From Cellvibrio sp. PSBB006 (GTDB lineage: Bacteria; Pseudomonadota; Gammaproteobacteria; Pseudomonadales; Cellvibrionaceae), in assembly GCF_002162135.1 (NCBI RefSeq), contig NZ_CP021382.1, positions 4,524,001-4,588,000 of the forward strand: a stretch of DNA of 64,000 nt. The letters are read 5' to 3'. How positions within the stretch are numbered: the first letter of the stretch is position 1; each line of letters begins with the position of its first letter. Below are positions 42,932 through 51,693 of the stretch, in pieces. The translations under genes and the position numbers were made by a program. The notes beneath the pieces are model-generated. The model saw only the letters and a list, made by a program, of their open reading frames with translations. It ran no database searches and was not told where the DNA came from.

Positions 42932-44887
42932 ATGTCCGAAGCGCAACACTTTAAAGATTATCACCGCGAAACGCGTATCTTCTGGGCACGCTTGGCGGTA
43001 ATGTCTTCGGTGATGTTGGTGCTGATCGGCGTGCTGGTTTATCGCTACCACCACTTGCAGATTGTGCAGTATCTGGACTATGCCACCCAGTCTGATCGCA
43101 ACCGCGTCCATATCCAGCCCATCCCACCAACCCGCGGTTTGATCTATGACCGCAACGGTATTCTGCTGGCGGAGAACCGCCCGAGCTACACCTTATCGGT
43201 TGTGCGTGAGCGAGCGGGCGACCTGGAAGAAACACTCACCTACCTGCAAACCCTCGTCGATATCCGCGCGACTGACCTGGAAAAATTCTACAAGCTGATG
43301 CACCAACGCCGTCGACCCTTCGAGCCGGTGCCCCTGCGCTACAACCTCAGCGAGGAGGAACTGGCCAGTCTTGCGGTGAATGAATTCCGCCTGGAAGGGG
43401 TGGAGATTGATGCGCAATTGGTTCGCCACTATCCCCAGGGTGAACTGTTTGCACACACAGTCGGTTATGTCGGACGCATCAGTGAAGCGGAGCTGGGCAA
43501 TTTCGATGAAGAGCAATACCGCCGTTACAGCGGTACCCACTCAATCGGCAAGACCGGATTGGAGCGGCATTACGAAGATATTTTATTAGGCGAAGTGGGT
43601 AACCAGAACGTTGAAACCAACGCTCGCGGCCGCGTACAGCGGGTCCTTGAGCGGGTAGATCCCAAGCCCGGCGGCGATCTTCACTTATACCTTGATGTGC
43701 GCATGCAGCAAACAGCGGTTGCCGCCCTGGCCGGTCGTCGTGGAGCGGTAGTGGCGATCGAGGTCAAAAGCGGTGGTGTACTGGCCGCGGTGAGTATTCC
43801 CAGTTACGACCCTAATTTATTCGTGACCGGTATCAGCTTTGCGGATTACCGCAGTCTCAACGAATCCCTCGATATGCCGCTTTATAACCGCTTTATCCAG
43901 GGCGTTTATCCGCCGGGGTCAACCATCAAGCCCATGATTGGCCTGGCGGGTCTGGATACCGGCTTCACCGATGTGAGTCGCACCATCAGTGACCCGGGCT
44001 TCTTTCGTCTGCCTAACACCGAATGGATCTGGCGTGACTGGAAGCGGGGTGGACACGGCAGTCGCGTTAACCTGAAACAGGCGATCTCTGAATCCTGTGA
44101 TACCTATTTCTGGGACTTGGGGAATCGCATGGGTATTGATCGCCTGTCCGAATTTGGTAGCCATTTCGGATTGGGGGAGTTGACGCAGATCGATATCCCT
44201 AATGAGCGTCGCGGCGTCTGGCCGTCGCGCGAGTGGAAACGCGGAGCCAAAGGTCAGGCCTGGTATCCGGGTGACACCATCAATATGGCCATTGGCCAAG
44301 GCTATGTGCTGACATCGCCCATGCAGCTGGCAGTTATGACAGCGACCCTGGCTCATCGCGGTGTACGCATCCGCCCGCAGATGGTGGAGCGCGCCAATGG
44401 TGAGTTTTTGGCTCCCATCATTGAGGATCGCTTTGATGTTGCTGAATCCCACTGGGATGCCGTCTTTGATGGTATGGCGGAGGTAATGCACGGTTTGCGC
44501 GGCACCGCGCGTGCGGCGGGCGCGGATGCGGACTATCGTATGGCGGGTAAATCGGGTACCGCGCAGGTTGTCGGTATTGCGCAAGGTGAGAAGTATGACA
44601 GTGAAGCACTCAAGGAGCGCCATCGTGACCACGCCTTGTTTGTCGCTTTTGCGCCGTTGGAAGACCCGCAAATTGCAGTGGCGGTGATTGTTGAAAATGC
44701 GGAGGGCGGTTCCAGCCAGGCCGGGCCGGTGGCGCGCAAGATGATGGATGCGTTTTTACGCGGCAAATATCTGGTGCCGGAACAACCTGAAGAGTCGGTG
44801 GAAGCATCCGCCTCAGTGCGTAGCCACGCTACGTCTCAGCCGTTGGCACGGCGTTCAATTAACGCAGGCGGAGTTAACGAGCTATGA
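42932..44887 (+). CDS. mrdA: Penicillin-binding protein 2 (peptidoglycan transpeptidase)
   Basis: A 651-aa class B penicillin-binding protein of the elongasome, crosslinking cell-wall peptides during rod growth. The N-terminal membrane anchor (about 20-42) is followed by the dimerisation domain and the transpeptidase domain with the three motifs: Ser 330 in PPGSTIKPM, SCD in ISESCDTYFW, and KSGT in MAGKSGTAQV near residue 540. The length is near E. coli PBP2 (633 aa). Its stop overlaps the mrdB start by 4 bp (ATGA), so the enzyme and its glycosyltransferase partner RodA are coupled. Confidence 0.97.
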   Translation: MSEAQHFKDYHRETRIFWARLAVMSSVMLVLIGVLVYRYHHLQIVQYLDYATQSDRNRVHIQPIPPTRGLIYDRNGILLAENRPSYTLSVVRERAGDLEETLTYLQTLVDIRATDLEKFYKLMHQRRRPFEPVPLRYNLSEEELASLAVNEFRLEGVEIDAQLVRHYPQGELFAHTVGYVGRISEAELGNFDEEQYRRYSGTHSIGKTGLERHYEDILLGEVGNQNVETNARGRVQRVLERVDPKPGGDLHLYLDVRMQQTAVAALAGRRGAVVAIEVKSGGVLAAVSIPSYDPNLFVTGISFADYRSLNESLDMPLYNRFIQGVYPPGSTIKPMIGLAGLDTGFTDVSRTISDPGFFRLPNTEWIWRDWKRGGHGSRVNLKQAISESCDTYFWDLGNRMGIDRLSEFGSHFGLGELTQIDIPNERRGVWPSREWKRGAKGQAWYPGDTINMAIGQGYVLTSPMQLAVMTATLAHRGVRIRPQMVERANGEFLAPIIEDRFDVAESHWDAVFDGMAEVMHGLRGTARAAGADADYRMAGKSGTAQVVGIAQGEKYDSEALKERHRDHALFVAFAPLEDPQIAVAVIVENAEGGSSQAGPVARKMMDAFLRGKYLVPEQPEESVEASASVRSHATSQPLARRSINAGGVNEL

Positions 44888-46044
44888 GCGGTCAGGATTT
44901 TCTCCGTCGTTTACCCAGAACCGGCTTCAGCCTTGGTCGCCGTGAAGCCATCCAGCAACGCTTGCATATTGATTTCCTGCTGTTGTTCCTACTCCTGGCG
45001 CTTACCGCAGTAGGCATGTCTGTGCTCTACAGTGCCAGCGGTGAAAGTATGGTTACCCTGCGCCGTCAGGGGACATTTTTCCTGATTGCCTACGCGGCAA
45101 TGTTCACGGTGGCTCAGATACCCGTTGGTTTTATGCGGCGCATGGCGCCCTGGGCATATGCCGCCGGCGTCATTCTGTTGATTCTTGTGCTCGTGGTCGG
45201 CGTCGGCGCCAAAGGTGCACAACGCTGGTTGAGTCTTGGTGGTTTCCGCTTTCAGCCGTCGGAAATCATGAAGCTGGCCATGCCGGTGATGATTGCAGCC
45301 TATCTCAGCAAACGCTTTCTGCCGCCCGGTATCAAGCATGTCTTTCTGGCCTTGCTATTAATTGCTATCCCGACGGCCCTGATTATCGATCAGCCGGATT
45401 TAGGTACCTCCATTCTGGTCGCCGTCTCGGGCATTGTGGTGTTGTTTTTTGCCGGGTTGCGCTGGGGTTATATCATCCTGGCCGGCATAATCTTTGCCGC
45501 CAGTTTATGGCCAATCTGGCATTTCATGATGCATGATTATCAGCGCCAGCGGGTGTTAACCTTGCTGAATCCCGAGGCGGATCGCCTCGGCGCTGGCTGG
45601 AATATCATCCAGTCCAAGACCGCTATCGGGTCGGGTGGATTGTCAGGTAAGGGCTGGCTTGAAGGGACGCAGTCGCGACTGGATTTCCTGCCGGAAGGGC
45701 ACACCGACTTCATTATTGCCGTCATGGCTGAAGAATTCGGTTTGCTGGGCGTGTTGATGTTGTTGGGGGTTTATATCCTGATCATCATGCGCGGCATGAT
45801 GATCGCGCTCAATGCCCAGGACAGTTTTGGCCGACTGTTGGCAGCGAGTATTACGACAACATTTTTTGTGTACGTGTTTGTGAATATGGGTATGGTGTCC
45901 GGCCTGTTGCCGGTGGTGGGGGTGCCCTTGCCGCTGATCAGCCAGGGCGGAACGGCTATCGTGACCTTGATGGCAGGCTTCGGCATCCTCATGGCCATTG
46001 CTACCGAACGCAAGCGGGTTATGACACCGCAGAAAAATAAATAG
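44884..46044 (+). CDS. mrdB: RodA, SEDS peptidoglycan glycosyltransferase
   Basis: A 386-aa polytopic membrane enzyme polymerising lipid II with PBP2 during rod elongation. Around ten hydrophobic helices are visible. Conserved SEDS features include RWLSLGGFRFQPSEIMKLAM, the Asp in IIDQPDLGTSILV and the late GLLPVVGVPLPLISQGGTA block. It is coupled to mrdA by a 4-bp overlap and followed by mltB. Confidence 0.97.
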   Translation: MSGQDFLRRLPRTGFSLGRREAIQQRLHIDFLLLFLLLALTAVGMSVLYSASGESMVTLRRQGTFFLIAYAAMFTVAQIPVGFMRRMAPWAYAAGVILLILVLVVGVGAKGAQRWLSLGGFRFQPSEIMKLAMPVMIAAYLSKRFLPPGIKHVFLALLLIAIPTALIIDQPDLGTSILVAVSGIVVLFFAGLRWGYIILAGIIFAASLWPIWHFMMHDYQRQRVLTLLNPEADRLGAGWNIIQSKTAIGSGGLSGKGWLEGTQSRLDFLPEGHTDFIIAVMAEEFGLLGVLMLLGVYILIIMRGMMIALNAQDSFGRLLAASITTTFFVYVFVNMGMVSGLLPVVGVPLPLISQGGTAIVTLMAGFGILMAIATERKRVMTPQKNK

Positions 46045-46112
46045 GCCGACAATCATCGGTTGCTGTAAGTGACCAGCCACAGCATGAGTATCAGCGCGAA
46101 AGAGGTTTAATA

Positions 46113-47168
46113 ATGACGCGAGTCAAAGCGGTAGAGGGTTTTGCAGTCAGGCATTTGGGTAGACCCGGTTATCCCACCCTAGGCAAAGCCATCAGCCTGT
46201 TAATCGGTTGTGTGGTATTGGGGTGTGCGACGACGGGCTCGGCGGATTACAGCGATCATGCCGAAACCCAGGGCTTTATCGATGAGATGGTCCGCGATCA
46301 TGGCTTTGAGCCTGAACCCTTGCGTCAATGGTTGGGGCAGGCGGAGAAAAAACAGAACATTCTCGATGCAATCTCCCGTCCGGCCGAAAAAACCAAAACC
46401 TGGAAAGAATACCGTCCGATCTTCATTGTCCCCGCACGCATTGAAAACGGTGTGAAATTCTGGCGGGATAACCGTGCTGCCCTGACGCGGGCTGAACGTG
46501 AGTTCGGTGTGCCGGCGGAATATATTGTGGCCATCATCGGGGTGGAGACCAACTACGGTAAAAACACCGGCAGTCATCGTGTTATCGATGCTCTCACCAC
46601 ACTGGCGTTTGACTATCCGCCCCGCGCACCTTTTTTTCGCAAGGAACTCCAGAACTACTTTCTCCTGACCCGCGAACAGAAACAGGACCCCATGGCGTTC
46701 ACCGGTTCGTACGCCGGTGCCATGGGCTATGGCCAATTTATGCCGTCCAGCTATCGCGCCTATGCGGTGGATTTTGACGGTGACGGTTTTACGGATATCT
46801 GGAACAACACCACAGATGCCATCGGCAGCGTGGCCAATTACTTCAAACAACACGGTTGGCAAGGCGGTAAGCCGGTGGTCAGTCGCGTGCGGCCGGAGAG
46901 TGATACCAGCAAAGACAGCTTCAATGACATCAATCCGCCGACGGTAACGGTAGGCGAATGGCAAAAGCGCGGTTATCAACCTATCAGCGCTTTACCGGTG
47001 GATGCCAAGGCCCTGATCCTGAAACTCGACGGACAACATGGTGAAGAATATTGGCTCGGTCTACAAAATTTCTATGTCATTACCCGTTATAACCGCAGTC
47101 ATTTGTATTCCATGGCCGTACATCAATTGAGTCAACTGATTAAAGAAAAAATGGAGTCCGGCCAATGA
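46113..47168 (+). CDS. mltB: Membrane-bound lytic transglycosylase B
   Basis: A 351-aa GH103 lytic transglycosylase that cleaves glycan strands to 1,6-anhydro products. A long N-terminal extension precedes the lipobox VLGC (Cys 38), so it is an outer-membrane lipoprotein. Catalytic Glu 145 lies in IGVETNYGKNTG. GAMGYGQFMPSSYR and the calcium-loop-like DFDGDGFTDIW (about 222-232) are typical of MltB. The last codons overlap rlpA by 4 bp. The next start, ATG 47165, follows the ATGA pattern. Confidence 0.95.
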   Translation: MTRVKAVEGFAVRHLGRPGYPTLGKAISLLIGCVVLGCATTGSADYSDHAETQGFIDEMVRDHGFEPEPLRQWLGQAEKKQNILDAISRPAEKTKTWKEYRPIFIVPARIENGVKFWRDNRAALTRAEREFGVPAEYIVAIIGVETNYGKNTGSHRVIDALTTLAFDYPPRAPFFRKELQNYFLLTREQKQDPMAFTGSYAGAMGYGQFMPSSYRAYAVDFDGDGFTDIWNNTTDAIGSVANYFKQHGWQGGKPVVSRVRPESDTSKDSFNDINPPTVTVGEWQKRGYQPISALPVDAKALILKLDGQHGEEYWLGLQNFYVITRYNRSHLYSMAVHQLSQLIKEKMESGQ

Positions 47169-48016
47169 GTTCTGCCATGCGTTTGTTGATTCTGGGTTTG
47201 GTTGGTCTGCTGTTATTTGCCTGTACGCCCATCAAACCTTATCCATCATCTACTCCCAAACAACCGGATTTCGACGATATCAAGGACAGTGGTCCGGAAC
47301 GCGAGATTGATACTTCCCATGTGCCCGATGCAGTCCCGCGCCATGAAGCGCGCACCATGGCAGGCAATAAAAATCCATACACGGTGTTGGGTAAAACTTA
47401 CTACTTGCTGGAGGATGAAAGCTCCTACAAAGAGCGTGGCAGAGCCTCCTGGTACGGTAAAAAATTTCACGGCAGACGCACATCGAATGGCGAAATCTAC
47501 GATATGTATGCCATGACGGCAGCTCACAAAACCCTGCCCATCCCATCTTATGTGCGCGTGACCAATATCCAGAATGGCAGGAGTACTGTGGTGCGGGTGA
47601 ATGATCGGGGTCCGTTCCACAGTGACCGCATTATTGACCTGAGTTACGCCGCCGCGCAGCGCCTCGGTATTCTCAACGCCGGCACCGGGATGGTTGATGT
47701 AGAGATTGTCCTGCCGGATGATGCACCGCCTGCACCTTTGAAAGCCAACGCCACGAATAATGTGATAGCAGGCAGTAAACTGCCTGCCAATACGCATCTG
47801 CAAATCGGTGCCTTTAGCTCTGAGGCCAGTGCAAAACAATTTGCCGCGCAAGTGTCCGGTCATTTGACTTATCCGGTGATCATCAGCCGCAATCAAACGG
47901 GCAAACCAATTTTTCGCGTGCGAGTAGGCCCCATTACCGATGCGCGGGATTTACAGCAAGTGCGTCTCGACATAAAAAAATTGAATATTCCTGAAGCACA
48001 CGTTGTCTACGAATGA
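47165..48016 (+). CDS. rlpA: Septal ring lipoprotein RlpA with SPOR domain
   Basis: A 283-aa outer-membrane lipoprotein (lipobox LLFAC, Cys 20). The double-psi beta-barrel (about 95-185; RASWYGKKFHGRRTSNGE, VRVNDRGPFHSDRIIDLSY) has the Asp/His residues of RlpA-type lytic transglycosylases that act on peptide-free glycans in Pseudomonas. A C-terminal SPOR domain (about 205-280; HLQIGAFSSEASAKQFA) targets denuded glycans at the septum. It overlaps mltB by 4 bp. Full length. Confidence 0.95.
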   Translation: MSSAMRLLILGLVGLLLFACTPIKPYPSSTPKQPDFDDIKDSGPEREIDTSHVPDAVPRHEARTMAGNKNPYTVLGKTYYLLEDESSYKERGRASWYGKKFHGRRTSNGEIYDMYAMTAAHKTLPIPSYVRVTNIQNGRSTVVRVNDRGPFHSDRIIDLSYAAAQRLGILNAGTGMVDVEIVLPDDAPPAPLKANATNNVIAGSKLPANTHLQIGAFSSEASAKQFAAQVSGHLTYPVIISRNQTGKPIFRVRVGPITDARDLQQVRLDIKKLNIPEAHVVYE

Positions 48017-48160
48017 CGCCGCTGCCGTTACGCTTTTTGTTGTGCAACATTTTGTATTAGCTGAAACAAAACTTGTGCGGCGGCAGACGAAAAATCCGGT
48101 CGCTAACTGGTACAATTCGCCAGTTTTTTTGAACCCATAACAGCGAGTGATTTTGTTCCC

Positions 48161-49339
48161 ATGTTAAAAACGTTATTTACCAGTGCATTGTTATTGCTGG
48201 CTAGCGATACGCTGCTGGCTCAATCCGCGCCCACACCGAATGCACCCAGCCAGCAAGTCATTATTCCCTCTCCACCGCAACTCGCTGCGACCGGCTACTT
48301 ATTGATGGACGCCGATACCGGCACAGTGATCGTTGAGCATAATGCCGATGAACGCTTACCCCCGGCGAGTCTCACCAAGATGATGTCGAGTTACATCGTT
48401 TCGGAAGAAATTGAAAATGGCCGTATCGGCGAAAAAGATATGGTTAATATCAGCGTCAAAGCCTGGCGCATGGGCGGCTCCAAGATGTTTATCCGCGAAG
48501 GCACCCAGGTATCGGTCGAGGATTTATTACTCGGTGTGATTGTGCAATCCGGCAACGATGCAACGGTGGCGTTGGCTGAATATGTCTCTGGCAGTGAAGA
48601 TGCCTTTGTGGATGTCATGAACCAGAAAGCCGCGTTGATGGGTATGAACAGCACCCATTTCGAAAACTCCACCGGCTGGCCCGCTGAAGGCCATCTGACC
48701 ACTGCTCGTGATTTGGGCATTCTGGCGCGCGCGATCATTAATGATCACCCGGCCCATTACGCACTGTATAAAGAAAAATATTTTGTCTGGAATGATATTC
48801 GCCAGCCGAATCGCAACCTCTTGTTATTTCGCGACGAAACGGTGGACGGTTTGAAAACCGGTCACACCGAGGAAGCGGGCTATTGCCTGGTGGCGTCGGC
48901 GAAGCGGGATGGTATGCGTTTAATCTCGGTGGTCATGGGTACCACCAGCGAGAATGCCCGCGCGGCGGAATCGCAAAAACTGCTGGCCTATGGGTTCCGC
49001 TATTACGAAACGCTCTCGCTCTATAATGCCGGCACTGAGCTCAGTAAAACCCGCATTTGGGGCGGCAAAAGTGATGAAGTGGGGCTGGGCATTGCGGAAG
49101 ATATCAAGCTAACCCTGCCGCGCGGTCGCCAGCAGGATCTGCAAGCCAATATGCACATCAATGACGTTATCAAGGCGCCTATTGAGGCGGGTCAGGCATT
49201 GGGCAAGGTCACGATTGAACTGGATGGTGAAGTACAGGCGGAGGCGGATCTGATTGCCTTGCAGCCGGTTGAGCAAGCAGGCTTCTTTGCTCGTATATGG
49301 GACAGCATCAAGCTGTTCTTCCGCAATTTGTTTAGCTAA
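48161..49339 (+). CDS. dacA: D-alanyl-D-alanine carboxypeptidase (PBP5/6)
   Basis: A 392-aa low-molecular-mass penicillin-binding protein that trims the terminal D-Ala of peptidoglycan. The signal peptide ends near LLAQ. Active-site motifs are S70-x-x-K (PASLTKMM), SGN (VQSGNDATVA) and KTG (K232, VDGLKTGHT). A beta-rich C-terminal domain and an amphipathic C-terminal helix (FFARIWDSIKLFFRNLF) anchor it to the inner membrane. A TACAAT -10-like element is seen at 48111-48116. In the Pseudomonas order ybeD-lipB-lipA follows directly; here the MoxR operon intervenes. Confidence 0.96.
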   Translation: MLKTLFTSALLLLASDTLLAQSAPTPNAPSQQVIIPSPPQLAATGYLLMDADTGTVIVEHNADERLPPASLTKMMSSYIVSEEIENGRIGEKDMVNISVKAWRMGGSKMFIREGTQVSVEDLLLGVIVQSGNDATVALAEYVSGSEDAFVDVMNQKAALMGMNSTHFENSTGWPAEGHLTTARDLGILARAIINDHPAHYALYKEKYFVWNDIRQPNRNLLLFRDETVDGLKTGHTEEAGYCLVASAKRDGMRLISVVMGTTSENARAAESQKLLAYGFRYYETLSLYNAGTELSKTRIWGGKSDEVGLGIAEDIKLTLPRGRQQDLQANMHINDVIKAPIEAGQALGKVTIELDGEVQAEADLIALQPVEQAGFFARIWDSIKLFFRNLFS

Positions 49340-49351
49340 CCCCGCTTATTC

Positions 49352-49373
49352 AGCGCCCGCCAAAACGGGCGCT
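49352..49373 (+). terminator. dacA terminator
   Basis: AGCGCCCG (49352-49359) and CGGGCGCT (49366-49373) form a strong 8-bp stem with a 6-nt loop 13 bp after dacA; only a short TTT follows. Confidence 0.75.
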
Positions 49374-49539
49374 TTACCCACTCCCTCGTAGAAACCGTCC
49401 TCGCGTGCTTTTTTTTGAATTAGTCGACGTGATCATATTTTTCGTCGCGCAAACCCGCCGATTTACGTCTAGAATTTCTGGCATCCGTTACAACATTCTG
49501 TGACGGAGCAAACCCATTCTTATTATCAAGGAGATGCTC

Positions 49540-50205
49540 ATGGAAGCTACTCAAAATCCCTATCAAACACCGGAAGGTCAATTGACTGTCGATGGCCAAG
49601 GTTACGGTGAAATTGATTTTTTCTCACCCGCTTGCCGGATCGGTCGGTTACGTTATCTCGCCCATGGCTTTTTATTCGGCTTGGTTGCCTATGTAGCAAT
49701 CTTGGTGGTTGTTGTGATCATGAGCGCAGTACTGGCTGCGGTTGGTATGGAAGGCGGGCCTGTTGCAGGCGTTATCGTCATTGTCTCCATGATTCTTTAT
49801 CTGCTATTAATGGCTGGCTTTTTTATTTTTATGATCCAACGCCTGCATGATTTGAATAAAAGCGGTTGGTTGAGCCTTCTTGCTATCGTGCCTTTGGTAA
49901 ATCTCTTTTTCGCCTTCTACCTGATTTTTGCGCGCGGTACCGAAGGGGCTAATAACTATGGATTAGCACCGCCACCCAATAAGACCTGGCACTGGATTGT
50001 AGGTTTGATTGGTCCTGTGTTCTTTGCGATTGCGATGGTCGGCATTATGGCTGCCGTGGCGATTCCCGCATATCAGGATTATGTCGAGCGAGCGGAGCAG
50101 GCGGCTGAGGATGCACAAACTCAATATGGTGATGAGCTTCAATACCAGGATGAGGCTGGTGACGAGGATACATCAGACTATTCAGATTACGCTGACGAAG
50201 AATAA
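49540..50205 (+). CDS. DUF805 membrane protein with pilin-like C-terminal helix
   Basis: A 221-aa inner-membrane protein. ATG 49540 is chosen because AAGGAG lies about 8 bases before it. A DUF805 domain covers about 30-135: it starts FFSPACRIGRLRYLAHGF and has three hydrophobic helices and the signature IQRLHDLNKSGW. A further helix follows (about 155-185), GPVFFAIAMVGIMAAVAIPA followed by YQDYV, which strongly resembles the N-terminal hydrophobic helix of type IV pilin-like proteins. An acidic tail of about 35 residues ends it. No function is established for DUF805. It stands alone and is followed by a terminator. Confidence 0.8.
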   Translation: MEATQNPYQTPEGQLTVDGQGYGEIDFFSPACRIGRLRYLAHGFLFGLVAYVAILVVVVIMSAVLAAVGMEGGPVAGVIVIVSMILYLLLMAGFFIFMIQRLHDLNKSGWLSLLAIVPLVNLFFAFYLIFARGTEGANNYGLAPPPNKTWHWIVGLIGPVFFAIAMVGIMAAVAIPAYQDYVERAEQAAEDAQTQYGDELQYQDEAGDEDTSDYSDYADEE

Positions 50206-50217
50206 CCTGCTTCAAGT

Positions 50218-50245
50218 GAAAGCCGCCTTCGATGAGGGCGGTTTT
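50218..50245. terminator. Terminator between DUF805 and DUF58 genes
   Basis: AAGCCGCC and GGCGGTTT pair around a TTCGATGAG loop and are followed by TT on the right, between convergent genes. It probably serves the DUF805 transcript and perhaps the MoxR operon from the other side. Confidence 0.7.
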
Positions 50246-50258
50246 CATCGCAATACCT

Positions 50259-51611
50259 TTATAAAACGCCCGCGCCTTTAATCTCCAGATAACTGTTCGC
50301 CACCCGCACCGCCAATTCTTTTGCCGTGCAGTCCAGGGTATACACCCCGGAAGCGGTCAATTTTTTCTGCACTTCACGGCGACTGCTCAGATACTGCTGT
50401 ACCCCGGCATAGCTGATGGCTTCGTCGAGGTTGGTTACCGGGCGTTGTTCCAGTTGATCGAGAATTTCTTCGCGAATATTGGCGATCATCACCAGATGGC
50501 GTTTCTTCAACAGGTTTACCGCCAATAACAATTCATTCACATCTTCATCGCGGGAGTTGGTGACCAGAATCACCAGCGAGCGTTTTTGTTGCAACAGGGC
50601 GAGTTTTTCGGCAGCTGCGGTGTAATCCGGTGCGCATTGCCCGGCTTGCAGATCGTACATGCCGTTAAGCAGATTCTTGATTCGCTCCACACCTTTTTGC
50701 GCTGGAATCCAACGGTTGACCTCGCCAAAACTCATCACACTGACGCTGTCACCCTGGCGCAAGGCGATGTAGCTCACCAGCAGCATCGCGTTCAGTGAGT
50801 GATCGAAATGGCTGAGCTCGTCATCCTTGGCGCGCATACGGCGGCCGCTGTCCACCAGCAATACAATCTGCTGATCCCGTTCGTCCTGGTATTCGCGGGA
50901 GATGAGTTTCTGACGGCGGGACGTGGCTTTCCAATCGAGTTGCCGCAAGCTGTCGCCGAGGCGATATTCACGCAGTTGCTGGAACTCCAGACCCGTGCCG
51001 CGACGGGGTTTGCGTTTGATGCCGATCTGGCTGGTGTGGTTGTCTGTGGCCAGGATGGTGTAAGCCGCAATGGCCATAAAATCCGGATAGACCTTCACGT
51101 TACTGGCGGTGCCGCTGCGGTACTGGACTTGCCAGAAACCCAGGGGGCTGGGAATTTGCAGATAAGCTGGCTCGATAGCCAAAGGCCCGCGCTCCAGCGG
51201 CCGCAGGTTGTAACTGACCTGACTGGTGCGACCGGGCAGGAGTTCGAGGAATAGGGGCAGGTTTTGCAGTTCGGCGTTGGCGGGCACGCCGTCAAATACC
51301 TGCACCCGCACAGCCCGGTTAAATTGGTGGCGTAAATGCAGGGTGACACTGGCCCATTTATCGACCGCCAGATTGCCTGCGACTTCTCGCTCAATGTCGA
51401 TCCCGGGTAACTGGCGCGACATCATGTAATCCACCCCCACCACAATCAGACCGGCCAACAGCACCGCTCCGCCGGATTCCAGACTGTTACCCAGAGCGAA
51501 ATAGCTGTTCACGAAGGCCAGTATGAAGGCGACGATGGCCAGCAAGAGCAACCCGCCGTAAAGACGTTTGCTCGGTATCCAGCGGCGGCGGCTCCAGTGG
51601 TGTGGTTTCAT
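50259..51611 (-). CDS. DUF58 / von Willebrand-like protein of the MoxR operon
   Basis: A 450-aa protein with two N-terminal hydrophobic helices (about 17-55), a beta-rich region and the DUF58 core: GDSLRQLDWKATSRRQKLI, then a vWA-like fold with LLVDSGRRM (a MIDAS-like D-x-S-x-x) and VMSFGEV. DUF58 proteins are usually encoded beside MoxR AAA ATPases and may act as adaptors for substrate assembly. It is the last gene in the leftward operon. A palindromic repeat lies in the 81-bp gap from the MoxR gene. The pathway target is unknown. Confidence 0.88.
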   Translation of the reverse strand: MKPHHWSRRRWIPSKRLYGGLLLLAIVAFILAFVNSYFALGNSLESGGAVLLAGLIVVGVDYMMSRQLPGIDIEREVAGNLAVDKWASVTLHLRHQFNRAVRVQVFDGVPANAELQNLPLFLELLPGRTSQVSYNLRPLERGPLAIEPAYLQIPSPLGFWQVQYRSGTASNVKVYPDFMAIAAYTILATDNHTSQIGIKRKPRRGTGLEFQQLREYRLGDSLRQLDWKATSRRQKLISREYQDERDQQIVLLVDSGRRMRAKDDELSHFDHSLNAMLLVSYIALRQGDSVSVMSFGEVNRWIPAQKGVERIKNLLNGMYDLQAGQCAPDYTAAAEKLALLQQKRSLVILVTNSRDEDVNELLLAVNLLKKRHLVMIANIREEILDQLEQRPVTNLDEAISYAGVQQYLSSRREVQKKLTASGVYTLDCTAKELAVRVANSYLEIKGAGVL

Positions 51612-51661
51612 GGGTGGTCTCGGTCGCTAAGCGGTGTTTGGTGGTTTCCTTGATACAGGGT

Positions 51662-51693
51662 GTCGGATTACGCCTTTGGCTAATCCGACCTAC
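51662..51693 (-). repeat. Palindromic intergenic repeat, copy 1 (moxR-DUF58 gap)
   Basis: Read on the minus strand, GTAGGTCGGATTA (51693-51681) is followed by a short spacer and TAATCCGAC (51670-51662). The same element occurs at 59512-59547 after lipA. It starts within the stop codon of the MoxR gene, as its TAG shares bases with the repeat. Confidence 0.85.

Noticed and set aside
42066..42932. 288-codon minus-strand frame over rsfS and rlmH
   Set aside because: It covers two conserved genes in reverse, with no plausible protein features.
43919..44671. 250-codon minus-strand frame within mrdA
   Set aside because: It is antisense to the transpeptidase domain whose three active-site motifs are intact.
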